From Mycolicibacterium arabiense (GTDB taxonomy: Bacteria; Actinomycetota; Actinomycetes; Mycobacteriales; Mycobacteriaceae): DNA of 64,000 nucleotides. The translations under genes and the position numbers were made by a program. The stretch is taken from positions 3,782,001-3,846,000 of the forward strand of contig NZ_AP022593.1 in the NCBI RefSeq assembly GCF_010731815.2. Reading direction: 5' to 3'. The notes beneath the pieces were generated by a model. It did no database searches and was not told where the DNA came from. It was given only the letters and a program-made list of their open reading frames with translations. Below are positions 24,321 through 33,380 of the stretch, piece after piece (positions within the stretch are counted from its first letter, which is position 1; each line of letters starts with the position of its first letter).

Positions 24321-24983
24321 ATGCCGGTGCCCGACGAGCAGGGAAAGCACAAACGGTCCCTCCTGCGGGAACAGGCCTACGTATCGCTTCGCGACGCCAT
24401 CATCAGTGGCACGTTGGCCCCCGGGGAGAAGCTCCGCGATCCCGAACTCGAGAACTGGCTGGGCATCAGCCGAACTCCTATTCGGGAGGCTCTCGCTCGA
24501 CTCGAGGCGGCCGGGCTGGTCCACACCCTGCCCGGCCGTTCGACGGTCGTGTCGACCATCGAGCGCAAGGCCGTGTTCGACGCGCAGGCCGTGGCGGCGA
24601 CGATGCACGCCCTCGCCGTCCGCATCGCGGTGCCGTTGATGGGCAAGTCCGAGATCACGGCAATGGTCGAGGCGAACAAGGACTTCGCCGCCGCGTTCTC
24701 GGCGGCGGATGCCGCATCGGCGATGCGCGCCGACGACGAATTCCACCAGGTCGCCGTCGACGCGAGCCGAAACGAGGTCATTCCCGGGGTTCTCGAACAG
24801 GTGACGCCGGTACTGCGGCGTCTCGAGTTCCTGCGCTTCTCATCGCTCACCGGCCGTCAGTCGATCGCGCAGCACAAGCGGATCATCAGCCTGTGCCGCC
24901 GCGGCGATGCAGCAGCGGCAGCCGAAGCGGTGCAACGAAACTGGGAGACCCTGACCCATCTGCTCGACGCCGAAGCGCTCTAG
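24321..24983 (+). CDS. GntR-family regulator with FCD effector domain
   Basis: This 220-residue regulator has an N-terminal winged helix ('AYVSLRDAIISGTLAPGEKL', 'LGISRTPIREALARLEAAGLV') and an all-helical FCD domain with metal-ligand-type residues ('DDEFHQ', 'QHKRIISLCRRGD'). It starts at the ATG giving the family's usual short N-terminus. It is convergent with the ACC deaminase gene, 5 bp apart at the stops, and is its best candidate regulator; a palindrome (26065-26076) lies in that gene's promoter. FCD regulators usually sense carboxylic acids. Confidence 0.9.
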   Translation: MPVPDEQGKHKRSLLREQAYVSLRDAIISGTLAPGEKLRDPELENWLGISRTPIREALARLEAAGLVHTLPGRSTVVSTIERKAVFDAQAVAATMHALAVRIAVPLMGKSEITAMVEANKDFAAAFSAADAASAMRADDEFHQVAVDASRNEVIPGVLEQVTPVLRRLEFLRFSSLTGRQSIAQHKRIISLCRRGDAAAAAEAVQRNWETLTHLLDAEAL

Positions 24984-24988
24984 ACCGC

Positions 24989-25993
24989 TCAGAAGACTCC
25001 GCTGTAGGCGTTGAGGGCCGGCTGACCGCCCAGGTGGGCGTACAGGACCTTGGAGTCGGCATCGATCTGACCCGAGCCGACGAGGTCGATGAGGGCGGCC
25101 ATCGACTTGCCCTCGTAGACCGGATCGAGGATGACGCCCTCCAAGCTCGCGGTCAGCCGAATCGCGTCGATGGTGGAAGCGACTGGAACGCCGTAGCGTT
25201 CGCCGGCCCAGCCCTCGAGCACCGTGATCTCGTCGTCGCGCAGATCGCGACCGAGGCCGATGAGTTCGGCGGTGTTGCGAGCGATGCGTTCGACCTGAGC
25301 GCGCGTTGCGTCGAGCGTGGCGGACGCGTCGATGCCGATCACGCGGCGGGGCCTGCGCTGACCGGCGAAGCCGGCGATCATGCCCGCGTGGGTGGATCCG
25401 GTCACGCTGCACGCGACGATCGTGTCGAAGAACGTCTCCAGCTCCTCTTCCTGCTGTTGCACTTCATACGCCCAATTCGCGAAACCCAGACCGCCCAACC
25501 GGTGATCGGAGGCGCCGGCCGGAATGGCGTACGGCGTCCCGCCGGCGCGCTCGACGTCCTCGATCGCCTCGTGCCAGCTGTCCTTGAACTCGATGCCGAA
25601 GCCCGACGGATTGAGTCGCACGTCAGCGCCCATGATGCGGGATAGGAGGATGTTGCCCACCTTGTCCGCGACCGGGTCGGGCCAGTCCACCCATTTCTCC
25701 TGCACCAAGACGGCCTTCATGCCCAGTTTGGCGGCGACTGCCGCCACCTGCCGAGTGTGGTTGGACTGCACGCCGCCGATGGAGACCAACGTGTCCGCGC
25801 CCTGAGCCAGCGCGTCCGGAACGAGGTACTCGAGTTTGCGAGTCTTGTTGCCACCGAATGCCAGTCCCGAGTTGACGTCTTCGCGCTTGGCCCAGATTTC
25901 AGCGCCACCGAGGTGCTGGCTCAAGCGGGGCAGCGGATGGACCGGGCTTGGCCCGAAGGTGAGTGGATGCCGCTCGAAATCGTGGATGGTCAT
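24989..25993 (-). CDS. acdS: 1-aminocyclopropane-1-carboxylate (ACC) deaminase
   Basis: This 334-residue fold-type-II PLP enzyme aligns closely, by memory, with Pseudomonas ACC deaminase. The PLP lysine is K50 in '[13 protein letters not shown]', and '[19 protein letters not shown]' follows. Two residues separate true ACC deaminase from D-cysteine desulfhydrase: Glu (here E294 in 'DPVYEGKSM') and Leu (here L321 in 'YAHLGGQPA'). Both are present, whereas desulfhydrases have Thr at these places. It cleaves ACC to 2-oxobutanoate and ammonia. The ATG follows AAGGAG at 9 bp. This implies contact with plant- or fungus-derived ACC. Confidence 0.92.
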   Translation of the reverse strand: MTIHDFERHPLTFGPSPVHPLPRLSQHLGGAEIWAKREDVNSGLAFGGNKTRKLEYLVPDALAQGADTLVSIGGVQSNHTRQVAAVAAKLGMKAVLVQEKWVDWPDPVADKVGNILLSRIMGADVRLNPSGFGIEFKDSWHEAIEDVERAGGTPYAIPAGASDHRLGGLGFANWAYEVQQQEEELETFFDTIVACSVTGSTHAGMIAGFAGQRRPRRVIGIDASATLDATRAQVERIARNTAELIGLGRDLRDDEITVLEGWAGERYGVPVASTIDAIRLTASLEGVILDPVYEGKSMAALIDLVGSGQIDADSKVLYAHLGGQPALNAYSGVF

Positions 25994-26064
25994 GCGCACG
26001 TGCTCCTTCATGCCGGTGGGTCCGTAGCCGCGGTCAGCATAGCGCGTATCCACGGAATCAATAT

Positions 26065-26076
26065 GCAATATATTGC
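26065..26076. promoter_or_regulatory. Perfect 12-bp palindrome between acdS and the divergent lipoprotein gene
   Basis: GCAATATATTGC is a perfect palindrome in the 134-bp divergent region. It is AT-rich against its surroundings and partly overlaps likely -10 elements. Size and position fit a GntR/FCD operator controlling acdS, possibly also the hydrolase gene. Inferred. Confidence 0.45.
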
Positions 26077-26127
26077 GTTGTGCTTGCTGAGCCAGCCAAG
26101 AGGGCGGGCCGAACTGGAGAGGGACCA

Positions 26128-26955
26128 ATGTTCAAGTCTGTTCTGACCGCACTGGCCACGGGCACGACGGTGGCGCTGCTGGCCACCGCATGCAGCAGCG
26201 GAGACCCGGCGAGTGCCACGCCCGCACAGCCCGCGCCGACGGCCAAGCCCACCGTGGTGCTGGTCCATGGTGCATTCGCCGACTCGTCCAGCTGGAACGG
26301 CGTGGTCGCGAACCTCGAGGCCGACGGCTACCCGGTGGTCGCCGCCGCCAACCCGCTGCGCGGGCTGCGCAGCGACGCCGACTACGTCCGCAGCGTCCTC
26401 GACGGCGTCGAGGGTCCGGTGGTGGTGGCCGGCCACTCCTACGGCGGGTCTGTGATGAGCGAAGCGGCCGACGGCCAGCCGAACGTCAAGGCACTCGTGT
26501 ACGTCGCTAGTTTCCTTTTGGAGCAGGGAGAGACCACCTCGGATCTCGCCGCCAAGTTCCCCGGCGCGCAGCTCGGCCCCGCCCTCGAGACCGTCCCGAT
26601 CGCAGCGCCGAACGGTGGCAGCGGAAACGATCTCTACGTCAAGCAGGAAGAGTTCCAGAGGGTGTTCGCCGCCGACGTGCCCGGGGACGTCGCCGACCTG
26701 ATGGCGGCGACCCAGCGACCCATCACCGAAGCCGCGCTGAACGAGCCGGCCACGCGGGCCGCGTGGAAGACCATCCCGTCGTGGAACCTCGTCACCACGC
26801 AGGATCTCGCCATCCCCGCTGAATCGATGCGCTTCATGGGTGAGCGGGCGCGGTCGAAGACCGTCGAGGTCGAGGCGTCACACGCCGTCACCGTCTCCCA
26901 GCCCGATGCCGTCGCCAACCTGATCGACGAGGCCGCCCGCTCGACCGCCGGCTGA
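26128..26955 (+). CDS. Secreted alpha/beta hydrolase lipoprotein
   Basis: This 275-residue protein has a lipoprotein signal ending in 'LLATAC' (Cys near residue 22), then an alpha/beta-hydrolase domain: oxyanion strand '[15 protein letters not shown]', nucleophile elbow 'GHSYGG' and a late His in '[11 protein letters not shown]'. It starts at an ATG behind GGAGAGGG. It is clearly paralogous to the hydrolase at 49487, which shares 'LVHGA.ADtSSW', 'GHSYGG' and 'RAIPSW'-like blocks. Such proteins are esterase-like, with unknown substrates. Divergent from acdS. Confidence 0.85.
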   Translation: MFKSVLTALATGTTVALLATACSSGDPASATPAQPAPTAKPTVVLVHGAFADSSSWNGVVANLEADGYPVVAAANPLRGLRSDADYVRSVLDGVEGPVVVAGHSYGGSVMSEAADGQPNVKALVYVASFLLEQGETTSDLAAKFPGAQLGPALETVPIAAPNGGSGNDLYVKQEEFQRVFAADVPGDVADLMAATQRPITEAALNEPATRAAWKTIPSWNLVTTQDLAIPAESMRFMGERARSKTVEVEASHAVTVSQPDAVANLIDEAARSTAG

Positions 26956-27013
26956 GCACCGGTACCACTCACAGGCACTCCCGACCCGACACGAAGAATA
27001 TGGTGGAAAACTC

Positions 27014-28552
27014 ATGTCCATGAACGAATCTCGGCACTACGACTACGTGGTGATCGGCGCCGGCTCCGCGGGCTGTGTGCTCGCCGCGCGTCTCTCCGAA
27101 GACCCCACGATCCAAGTCCTACTGCTCGAATCGGGCCCGGCCGACACCCTGGCGGAGATCTCGGCACCACCGGCGTGGCCGTCGCTGTGGGGCACCGAAG
27201 TCGACTACTCCTATTCGACCGTCCCGCAGGGCGGCACGAGCGGCCTCGCCCACGACTGGCCACGCGGCCACACGCTGGGTGGAAGCAGCAGCATCAACGC
27301 CATGGTGCATCTGCGCGGGCATTCGAGCGACTTCGACGGATGGGCCAAGGCGGGTTGTCCCGGCTGGGATTACGACGCCGTGCTGCCCTACTTCCGCCGC
27401 ATGGAGACAGTCGCGGGAGGGGATCCGCGCTACCGCGGAACCGACGGGCCGATGCGTCCCGCCCGCGCAGCAGACGCAGAAGCGAACCCCCTGTCACAGG
27501 TCTTCGTCGACGGGGCCGCCGCAGCAGGCTTCCCACTGACCGACGACTTCAACGGAGCCCGAGCCGAGGGCGCCGGGTGGCACGACCTCGCGATAACCGG
27601 CGGCCTCCGCCAAAGCGTCGCGACCGCCTACCTGCACCCGCTGGGCCGCAGCAGGACCAACCTGACCGTGTCGACCAACTCCCGGGCGCTGAAGCTGCGC
27701 TTCGACGGGTTGCGTTGCATAGGAGTCGACTTCGACCGGGGTGGCGAAGTCGTGACCGCGTACGCCGACACCGAGGTGGTGCTCAGCGCAGGCGCGGTCG
27801 ACTCACCGCGGTTGCTGCTGCTGTCGGGTGTCGGGCCGGCTGCCGAACTCGAAGCGGCCGGTGTCGACGTGGTGCACGACCTGCCCGGGGTGGGCCGCAA
27901 CCTGCACGACCATCCGCTGTGCGGTGTCGTCTACGAAGCGGCGCAACCGATCCCGGCGGCCAAGACCAATCACGCCGAGACGTCGATGCTGTGGCGTAGC
28001 GACGACTCGCTCCCAGGTCCCGACATGCAGCTGATGTTCATTCACGTGCCGTTCCACCCCGCCAATCTGTCGGCACCCGCGAACAGCTTCACGTTGGCGG
28101 TGGCCATCGTGCCGCAAGCGCGTGGCTCGATTCGACTCGCCGGACCGTCTCCGTCGACCCCACCGCTGATCGACCCGAACTACCTGGGTACCGAATCCGA
28201 CGTGGTGCGGATGCTGCACGGGGTGCACGTCGCGCGTCAGATCGCAGCCACCGCGCCGTTCGCGCCGTGGCGTGCTCGCGAGGTGCTCCCCGGGCCGGAC
28301 GTCACCGACGAAGCCGGGCTGCGGTCGTTCGTCGCACGCGGCACCAGCACCTACTACCACCCGGTGGGAAGCTGCGCGATGGGCACGGGAGCCGAGGCCG
28401 TGGTGGATCCGGAACTGCGCATACGCGGTCTGGCAGGCGTGCGGGTGGCCGACGCGTCGATCATGCCCAAGATCCCGCCGGTCAACACCAACGCCGCGGT
28501 GATCATGATCGGCGAGAAGGCCGCCGACCTGATCCGCCGGCAGGCGGGCTAA
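27014..28552 (+). CDS. GMC-family oxidoreductase (choline dehydrogenase-like)
   Basis: This 512-residue FAD enzyme has 'YVVIGAGSAGCVLAARLSED' at the N-terminus, the GMC signature 'HTLGGSSSINAMVHLRGH', the second signature 'SAGAVDSPRLLLLSGVG', and the active-site His in 'YYHPVGSCAMG' with the later 'VNTNAAV'. It oxidises a primary alcohol. The substrate is not decided by sequence (choline, aryl or long-chain alcohols are all known). Two ATG codons (27014, 27020) are close. The upstream hydrolase gene ends 59 bp before it, and a small zinc-ribbon gene follows. Confidence 0.93.
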   Translation: MSMNESRHYDYVVIGAGSAGCVLAARLSEDPTIQVLLLESGPADTLAEISAPPAWPSLWGTEVDYSYSTVPQGGTSGLAHDWPRGHTLGGSSSINAMVHLRGHSSDFDGWAKAGCPGWDYDAVLPYFRRMETVAGGDPRYRGTDGPMRPARAADAEANPLSQVFVDGAAAAGFPLTDDFNGARAEGAGWHDLAITGGLRQSVATAYLHPLGRSRTNLTVSTNSRALKLRFDGLRCIGVDFDRGGEVVTAYADTEVVLSAGAVDSPRLLLLSGVGPAAELEAAGVDVVHDLPGVGRNLHDHPLCGVVYEAAQPIPAAKTNHAETSMLWRSDDSLPGPDMQLMFIHVPFHPANLSAPANSFTLAVAIVPQARGSIRLAGPSPSTPPLIDPNYLGTESDVVRMLHGVHVARQIAATAPFAPWRAREVLPGPDVTDEAGLRSFVARGTSTYYHPVGSCAMGTGAEAVVDPELRIRGLAGVRVADASIMPKIPPVNTNAAVIMIGEKAADLIRRQAG

Positions 28553-28575
28553 CGGATCGCCCCTACCCTGGAGTC

Positions 28576-28779
28576 ATGTTGCTCTTCTTCGGCTACGGCA
28601 CCAAGCAAAAGCACCTTGGCTCCGGGGAGGTGCGGACCTGCCCCCGCTGTCACAACACCACGCAGTGGGCGCGGATGCAGGAGTTCAAGCAGTTCTCGCT
28701 GTTCTTCATCCCCGTGGCGCGGTGGAAGCGCCGCACCTTCGAGGTGTGCGGCATCTGCGGCGCCGCCGTAGCCGGCTAG
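28576..28779 (+). CDS. Small zinc-ribbon protein
   Basis: This 67-residue protein has two CxxC knuckles ('RTCPRCHN' and 'EVCGICGA') separated by 'FKQFSLFFIPVARWKRR', the layout of the YIEGIA/zinc-ribbon family of small membrane-proximal proteins common in actinobacteria. The central hydrophobic 'LFFIPV' may touch the membrane. It ends 2 bp before the ABC-F gene, so the two are likely co-translated. The ATG has a GGAG at close spacing. Function unknown. Confidence 0.8.
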   Translation: MLLFFGYGTKQKHLGSGEVRTCPRCHNTTQWARMQEFKQFSLFFIPVARWKRRTFEVCGICGAAVAG

Positions 28780-28781
28780 CC

Positions 28782-30446
28782 ATGACCGCAACGCTCGTCG
28801 CGAAGAACCTCGCCGGGGGGTTCGCCCATCGCACCCTCTTCGAGGGTCTCGACGTAACCGTCGCACCGGGTGACGTGGTCGGAGTGGTCGGCGCCAACGG
28901 CGCAGGCAAGAGCACGCTGCTGCGGATCCTGGCCGGCGACCTGGAACCGCTCGATGGGGTCGTGAGCATCGCGCCGGCCGACGCCTTCGTCGGGTGGCTC
29001 CCGCAGGAGCACGAACGCGTCGCTGGCGAGACCGTCGCCGCGTACGTCGCCCGCCGCACCGGCTGTGCCGATGCCACGGCGGCCATGGAGGCCGCGGCGG
29101 CTGCTCTGTCGGAACCGGAGCAATCGCCCCCGGGCGTCGATCCCGCCGTCGCCTACTCCGCGGCACTGGACCACTGGCTCGCAACCGGCGCCGCCGACCT
29201 CGACGAGCGCCTGCCGGCGGTATTGGCGGACCTGGGGCTCGATTCGAAGTCGGTACGACCGGAGTCGACGCTCATGACCGCACTGTCGGGTGGGCAGGCG
29301 GCCCGGGTCGGACTCGCGGCCCTGGTGACGTCGCGGTTCGACGTCGTACTGCTCGACGAGCCGACCAACGATCTCGACCTCGATGGGCTTGCCCGGCTCG
29401 AGCAGTTCGTCCGTGAACTCCGTGGTGGCGTCGTACTGGTGAGCCATGATCGAGAGTTTCTCGCTCGCAGCGTGACTCACGTCCTCGAGCTGGACCTGGC
29501 GCAGAACACGACGACGGTCTTCGGCGGTGGCTACGAGAGCTATCTCGAAGAGCGCGAGGTGGGTCGGAGGCACAAGCGCGAGCAGTACGAGGAATTCGCC
29601 GACAAGAAGGCCGACCTCGTCGCACGCGCACGCACACAACGGGAGTGGTCGAGCCAAGGCGTCCGCAACGCGATGCGCAAGGCTCCCGACAACGACAAGA
29701 ACCGGCGGCGCGCGGCCACCGAGTCCAGTGAGAAGCAGGCGCAGAAGGTTCGTCAGATGGAGAGCCGGATCGCCCGCCTCGAGGAAGTGCCCGAACCCCG
29801 CAAGGAGTGGACGCTGGAGTTCACGATCGGAGCCGCGCCCCGATCCAGTGCCGTCGTCGCGACACTCGACGACGCCGTCGTGCGGCAGGGCGACTTCGTC
29901 CTCGGCCCGGTGTCACTTCAGGTCGATGCGGGGGAGCGGATCGGCATCACCGGACCCAATGGGGCGGGAAAGTCGACGCTGCTGCGGCTCCTCCTCGGCC
30001 GCCGCGAGCCCGACGAGGGTCGTGCGAGTCTGGGCGCCAACGTGGCGATCGGCGAGATCGACCAGGCGCGAGCCGATTTCACGGGTTCGGATCGACTCGT
30101 CGACCGGTTCGAGGAACGCGTGCCGTCATGGACGACCGCCGACGTCCGAACCTTGCTCGCGAAGTTCGGCCTGCGAGCCGACCACGTCGAACGCACCGTC
30201 GACGAACTGTCACCCGGTGAACGGACCCGCGCCGGTCTCGCGCTGCTGCAGGCGCGCGGCACCAACGTGCTGGTCCTCGACGAGCCGACGAACCACCTCG
30301 ACCTCCCCGCGATCGAGCAACTCGAACAAGCGCTGGACTCCTACGACGGCGCGCTGCTGCTGGTCACCCACGATCGGCGGATGCTGGAGAACGTTCGACT
30401 GGACCGAACCTGGGTCGTCGACGGCGGGCGCGTCACCGAGACCTAG
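28782..30446 (+). CDS. ABC-F family ribosome-associated ATPase
   Basis: This 554-residue soluble protein has two ABC domains and no membrane segments. First Walker A is 'GANGAGKST' (about residue 40), with signature 'LSGGQAAR' and 'LLDEPTNDLD'. A charged linker ('RRHKREQYEEFADKKADLV') of the P-site-tRNA-interaction type follows. Second Walker A is 'GPNGAGKST' (about 390), with 'LSPGERTRAGL' and 'VLDEPTNHLD'. ABC-F proteins act on ribosomes, in translation control or antibiotic protection. Which subfamily cannot be fixed here. It is the last gene of the run and overlaps the convergent glycosyltransferase gene by 4 bp. Confidence 0.93.
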   Translation: MTATLVAKNLAGGFAHRTLFEGLDVTVAPGDVVGVVGANGAGKSTLLRILAGDLEPLDGVVSIAPADAFVGWLPQEHERVAGETVAAYVARRTGCADATAAMEAAAAALSEPEQSPPGVDPAVAYSAALDHWLATGAADLDERLPAVLADLGLDSKSVRPESTLMTALSGGQAARVGLAALVTSRFDVVLLDEPTNDLDLDGLARLEQFVRELRGGVVLVSHDREFLARSVTHVLELDLAQNTTTVFGGGYESYLEEREVGRRHKREQYEEFADKKADLVARARTQREWSSQGVRNAMRKAPDNDKNRRRAATESSEKQAQKVRQMESRIARLEEVPEPRKEWTLEFTIGAAPRSSAVVATLDDAVVRQGDFVLGPVSLQVDAGERIGITGPNGAGKSTLLRLLLGRREPDEGRASLGANVAIGEIDQARADFTGSDRLVDRFEERVPSWTTADVRTLLAKFGLRADHVERTVDELSPGERTRAGLALLQARGTNVLVLDEPTNHLDLPAIEQLEQALDSYDGALLLVTHDRRMLENVRLDRTWVVDGGRVTET

Positions 30447-31966
30447 CGCGTCGCCTTCAGGACCTGCACCAGGCTGTACTGCCACCGCTCGGTGAGCCGG
30501 AAGCCCATGTCGTGAGTGACCGCGAACGTCCGGGTGCCGCCGAACAGCGGCCCTGGCGGAATCGCCACGCCCGCTTCGTCCTTCGGCGCGGCGGGGTCGG
30601 CCTGGGTGATCACCCACACGGTGCCGCAGCGCTGCAGCGGTCCCACGGACGCCTCGGGGATCAGGTTGGTGTCGAAGACCCCGTGCAGCTCCGTCGCGCG
30701 TTGCCACAGGCTGACGTCGACCAGCTTCGCGTAGGCATCGGGGCGCGCGGCGAGCAACGGCCGCATCGGTGCGGGGTGAAAGGTGACGGTGTCGTTGACC
30801 AGGAGGCAGTCACCCGCGCTGGCCTCCGCGGTGATGAGGTCGGCCACTTGGCTGTAGTCCATGTCGTACTTGGCGTACGGACCGCGCTGCAACTCGGTGT
30901 AACCGTGCACGGACACGGCACCGAACACCGCGACGACGGCGGCCACGAGCCATGCCAAGCGGGCCACGGCGACGACGCACACGCCGAGCAGCAATGCCAT
31001 CGCCGGAGCGGTGAACGACAGATACCGCGGCGTGTAGAGCGGTTCCGCAACGGCCGACCACCCGACGATCGCCGCCGTGGGGATGGCCAGCCACGTCAGC
31101 GCCAGGACTACCGCTTCACGGTCACCGCGTTCCAGTCGCCGGGAAGTCCACAGCCAGACCGCCGCGGCGGCGACCGCCACCAGCGCGGCAAGCGCGGCGA
31201 AATAGGGATTGCGATCGAAGTACTGTTGCACCGCAACGTCTTCGAGCGTACGGCGCCCGATCGGCGTGATCCAGCTGATCTGGTGTGCCTGGCCAGCGAC
31301 CACGGCGACGAACGGCGCTGCGGCCCCGACCACCAGTGCCGACGTGACGCCGAAGGGCACCGCGACGGATCGCGTTCGCTGGAACGCCAGCACGAACACG
31401 GCGTGCACCGGGACCAGGAGGACGAGGTAGACGTCGAGCAGGATCGACAGCGCCAGCAGCGCGCCGTATGCAGCCCACGGCCAGCGGGTACCACGCCGCG
31501 CCGCCCAGACCAGAGCGACGGCGAGCCACACCGCGAACAGCATCGACAACGCATATGGCCGCGCCTCGATGCCCGCCCACGTCGTTCGCGGCAGGATGGC
31601 GCAGATGATCCCGGCGGCCAGCCCCGCTGCGCGCGACGACAGTTGCCTGCCCAGCACCGCCACTCCCGCGGCGGCGCCGCCGACGGCGAGGCCGCTGGGC
31701 ACACGCGCCCAGAACTCGGTGGCCGGAAACACCTGAAACCACCCGTGCATCGACAGGTAGTAGAGGCCGTGGACGGCGTCGACGTCGCCGAGCATCTGCC
31801 ACAGCTGTGCGACAGAGCGGCTGTAGGCCGCGGAGATCGTCGCAGCCTCGTCGTACCAGAACGATGGCCGTCCGGCCCCGATGAGGCTGATGGCGGCACC
31901 GAACAGCCCGACGACCAGCGGGTCCAGTGTTGGACGGGGCCGAAGGCGCGCCAGCGTCTCTACCAG
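30443..31966 (-). CDS. GT-C (GT39-like) membrane glycosyltransferase with non-canonical start
   Basis: This membrane protein of about 507 residues has many hydrophobic helices and a large C-terminal extracytoplasmic domain. The first in-frame ATG is at 31795, but translation of the frame upstream continues as family-like sequence: 'LVVGLFGAAISLIGAGRPS' and then 'FWYDEAATISAAYSRS', which carries the Asp-Glu motif of GT-C enzymes. No ATG, GTG or TTG exists in this frame between an in-frame TGA and 31795, so initiation probably uses CTG (31966 is one option, overlapping the GH16 stop) or coupled re-initiation. Likely a polyprenyl-phosphate-sugar-dependent transferase of the cell envelope. Confidence 0.75.
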   Translation of the reverse strand: MVETLARLRPRPTLDPLVVGLFGAAISLIGAGRPSFWYDEAATISAAYSRSVAQLWQMLGDVDAVHGLYYLSMHGWFQVFPATEFWARVPSGLAVGGAAAGVAVLGRQLSSRAAGLAAGIICAILPRTTWAGIEARPYALSMLFAVWLAVALVWAARRGTRWPWAAYGALLALSILLDVYLVLLVPVHAVFVLAFQRTRSVAVPFGVTSALVVGAAAPFVAVVAGQAHQISWITPIGRRTLEDVAVQQYFDRNPYFAALAALVAVAAAAVWLWTSRRLERGDREAVVLALTWLAIPTAAIVGWSAVAEPLYTPRYLSFTAPAMALLLGVCVVAVARLAWLVAAVVAVFGAVSVHGYTELQRGPYAKYDMDYSQVADLITAEASAGDCLLVNDTVTFHPAPMRPLLAARPDAYAKLVDVSLWQRATELHGVFDTNLIPEASVGPLQRCGTVWVITQADPAAPKDEAGVAIPPGPLFGGTRTFAVTHDMGFRLTERWQYSLVQVLKATR

Positions 31967-32814
31967 ACGCGGATCCAGTCGACGAGCATCACCGACGGGT
32001 ACGGGGCGCGGGCGGGGTCACCGCCACCGGTGCCACCGACGGCGACGTTGAGCACGGCCTGCATCCAGTAGCCCGGGATGCCGAACGGCCAGCGCAGGTC
32101 GCTGGGGTTGCCATGCACCGGGATCGGGTTCGGCGGCACCGTGAAGTACGGCTCCGCACCGTCGACGTAGTCACGCCAGAATTGGAAACCGTCCTCGCCC
32201 CAATGCACGCGCCAGGTGTGCCACCCCGGGTCCACCAGCTCGGGGATGGACCGTCCCTCCCAGGTCTTGCCGTTCGACGCCGCGTGGACGGTGGTGCCCG
32301 GCGCCCACTTCTCGTTGCCGTAGTACTCGACGATGTCGACCTCACCATCGGGCAGCGGATCCTGGTTCACCAGCCAGTAGGCGGGCCACAGGCCGGGGAA
32401 CATGTCGAATCGCAGTCGGGCTTCCCAGGTGGTGTTGATCTGCCCGCGGAACTGGCTGAGCACCTTTCCGCTGAAATACTGGTCGCCTTCCTTCGTCGCG
32501 CACAGCACGAGGTTGGAATTGCCGTCGATGAACACGTTGCGGCGGTCGTCGCGGTAGTGGCCCGCCAGTGGCGGGTTCACCGCGTCGTCCCAGTTCTGCA
32601 CCAGCCACTTGGATGGATCGGGGCCCGAACCGGCGGGGCCGTCGAACTCGTCCTGGAAGAGGTAGCGCCTACCGGCGGCGGCGTCCGCGGGTGGCTCCAG
32701 GGGTGGAGCGGGGCGCAGCGGCGATGCGCCCGCCAGCGGTACCGGGAGCGCGGCGCCCAGCGCGGCGGCTCCGGTCATCATCATCATCAGGCTGCGGCGG
32801 TCCATTTGTGGCAC
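31960..32814 (-). CDS. Secreted glycoside hydrolase family 16 beta-glucanase (Rv0315-like)
   Basis: This 284-residue exported enzyme has a twin-arginine-like signal ('DRRSLMMMMTGAAALGAA') and a GH16 domain with the catalytic motif 'GEVDIVEYYG' (E-x-D-x-x-E). 'WEARLRFDMFPGLWPAYWL' and 'LNVAVGGTGGGDP' are also typical. It closely resembles the mycobacterial Rv0315 family. GH16 members cleave beta-1,3(4)-glucans or galactans with retention. The stop overlaps the reading frame of the downstream membrane glycosyltransferase, suggesting coupling. An ATG at residue 4 is an alternative start. Confidence 0.9.
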   Translation of the reverse strand: MPQMDRRSLMMMMTGAAALGAALPVPLAGASPLRPAPPLEPPADAAAGRRYLFQDEFDGPAGSGPDPSKWLVQNWDDAVNPPLAGHYRDDRRNVFIDGNSNLVLCATKEGDQYFSGKVLSQFRGQINTTWEARLRFDMFPGLWPAYWLVNQDPLPDGEVDIVEYYGNEKWAPGTTVHAASNGKTWEGRSIPELVDPGWHTWRVHWGEDGFQFWRDYVDGAEPYFTVPPNPIPVHGNPSDLRWPFGIPGYWMQAVLNVAVGGTGGGDPARAPYPSVMLVDWIRVW

Positions 32815-33023
32815 TCAAGCACCATAAGGGGTGTGGCAAATGATCAGTAGGCCTTTCGTCGCCCGGCGTGGCAAACGCTTGACCGATATCCGCCCGTTCT
32901 CGGTAGTGATGCTGACCACTCGATTCTGCGGTGCGCCATGGTCCGCGTTAGCATCCGTTCGATGCGACCGGCGAGTGATTCGTCGCAAAGTCGTTGCTAG
33001 CTAACGTCATCGGGGGTTAATGC

Positions 33024-33371
33024 ATGTTCGATCGTCAGCGCCGTCGCCGTGGCGTCGCGGTAGCCAGTCACCCGTCCGTCGCGGCTGGAACGGCATGCGT
33101 GGTCGGCGCGCTCGCGGCAGGCCAAATTGGCCTCCTCGCGCTGGCCGCCCCGGCTTCTGCGGACACGCAGGGCTTTCTGCACGGACTGCAGGAACGGTTC
33201 AGCTTCATGACCGCAGACGAATTGCTGGCCGCCGGGCATCGGGCGTGCGCGATCATCGACGCCGGCAATCCCGCGGCTACGGCGAGCGGAATGCTCGATC
33301 GGGAACTCGGGATCGGCGAGACCGTGGCAATCGAGATCGTCACCAACGCGACCACGTACCTCGGCTGCTGA
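33024..33371 (+). CDS. Secreted DUF732 protein
   Basis: This 115-residue protein has a long signal sequence (ending near 'APASADT') and a small helical DUF732 domain: 'GFLHGLQERFSFMTADELLAAGHRAC' (given as its hallmark in pieces), a second Cys at the very end ('YLGC'), and a central 'AIIDAG'. The two Cys probably form the conserved disulfide. DUF732 proteins are small exported mycobacterial proteins of unknown function. Position -209 to -1 holds only promoter-like sequence. Confidence 0.8.
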   Translation: MFDRQRRRRGVAVASHPSVAAGTACVVGALAAGQIGLLALAAPASADTQGFLHGLQERFSFMTADELLAAGHRACAIIDAGNPAATASGMLDRELGIGETVAIEIVTNATTYLGC

Positions 33372-33380
33372 CGTAGTCGG

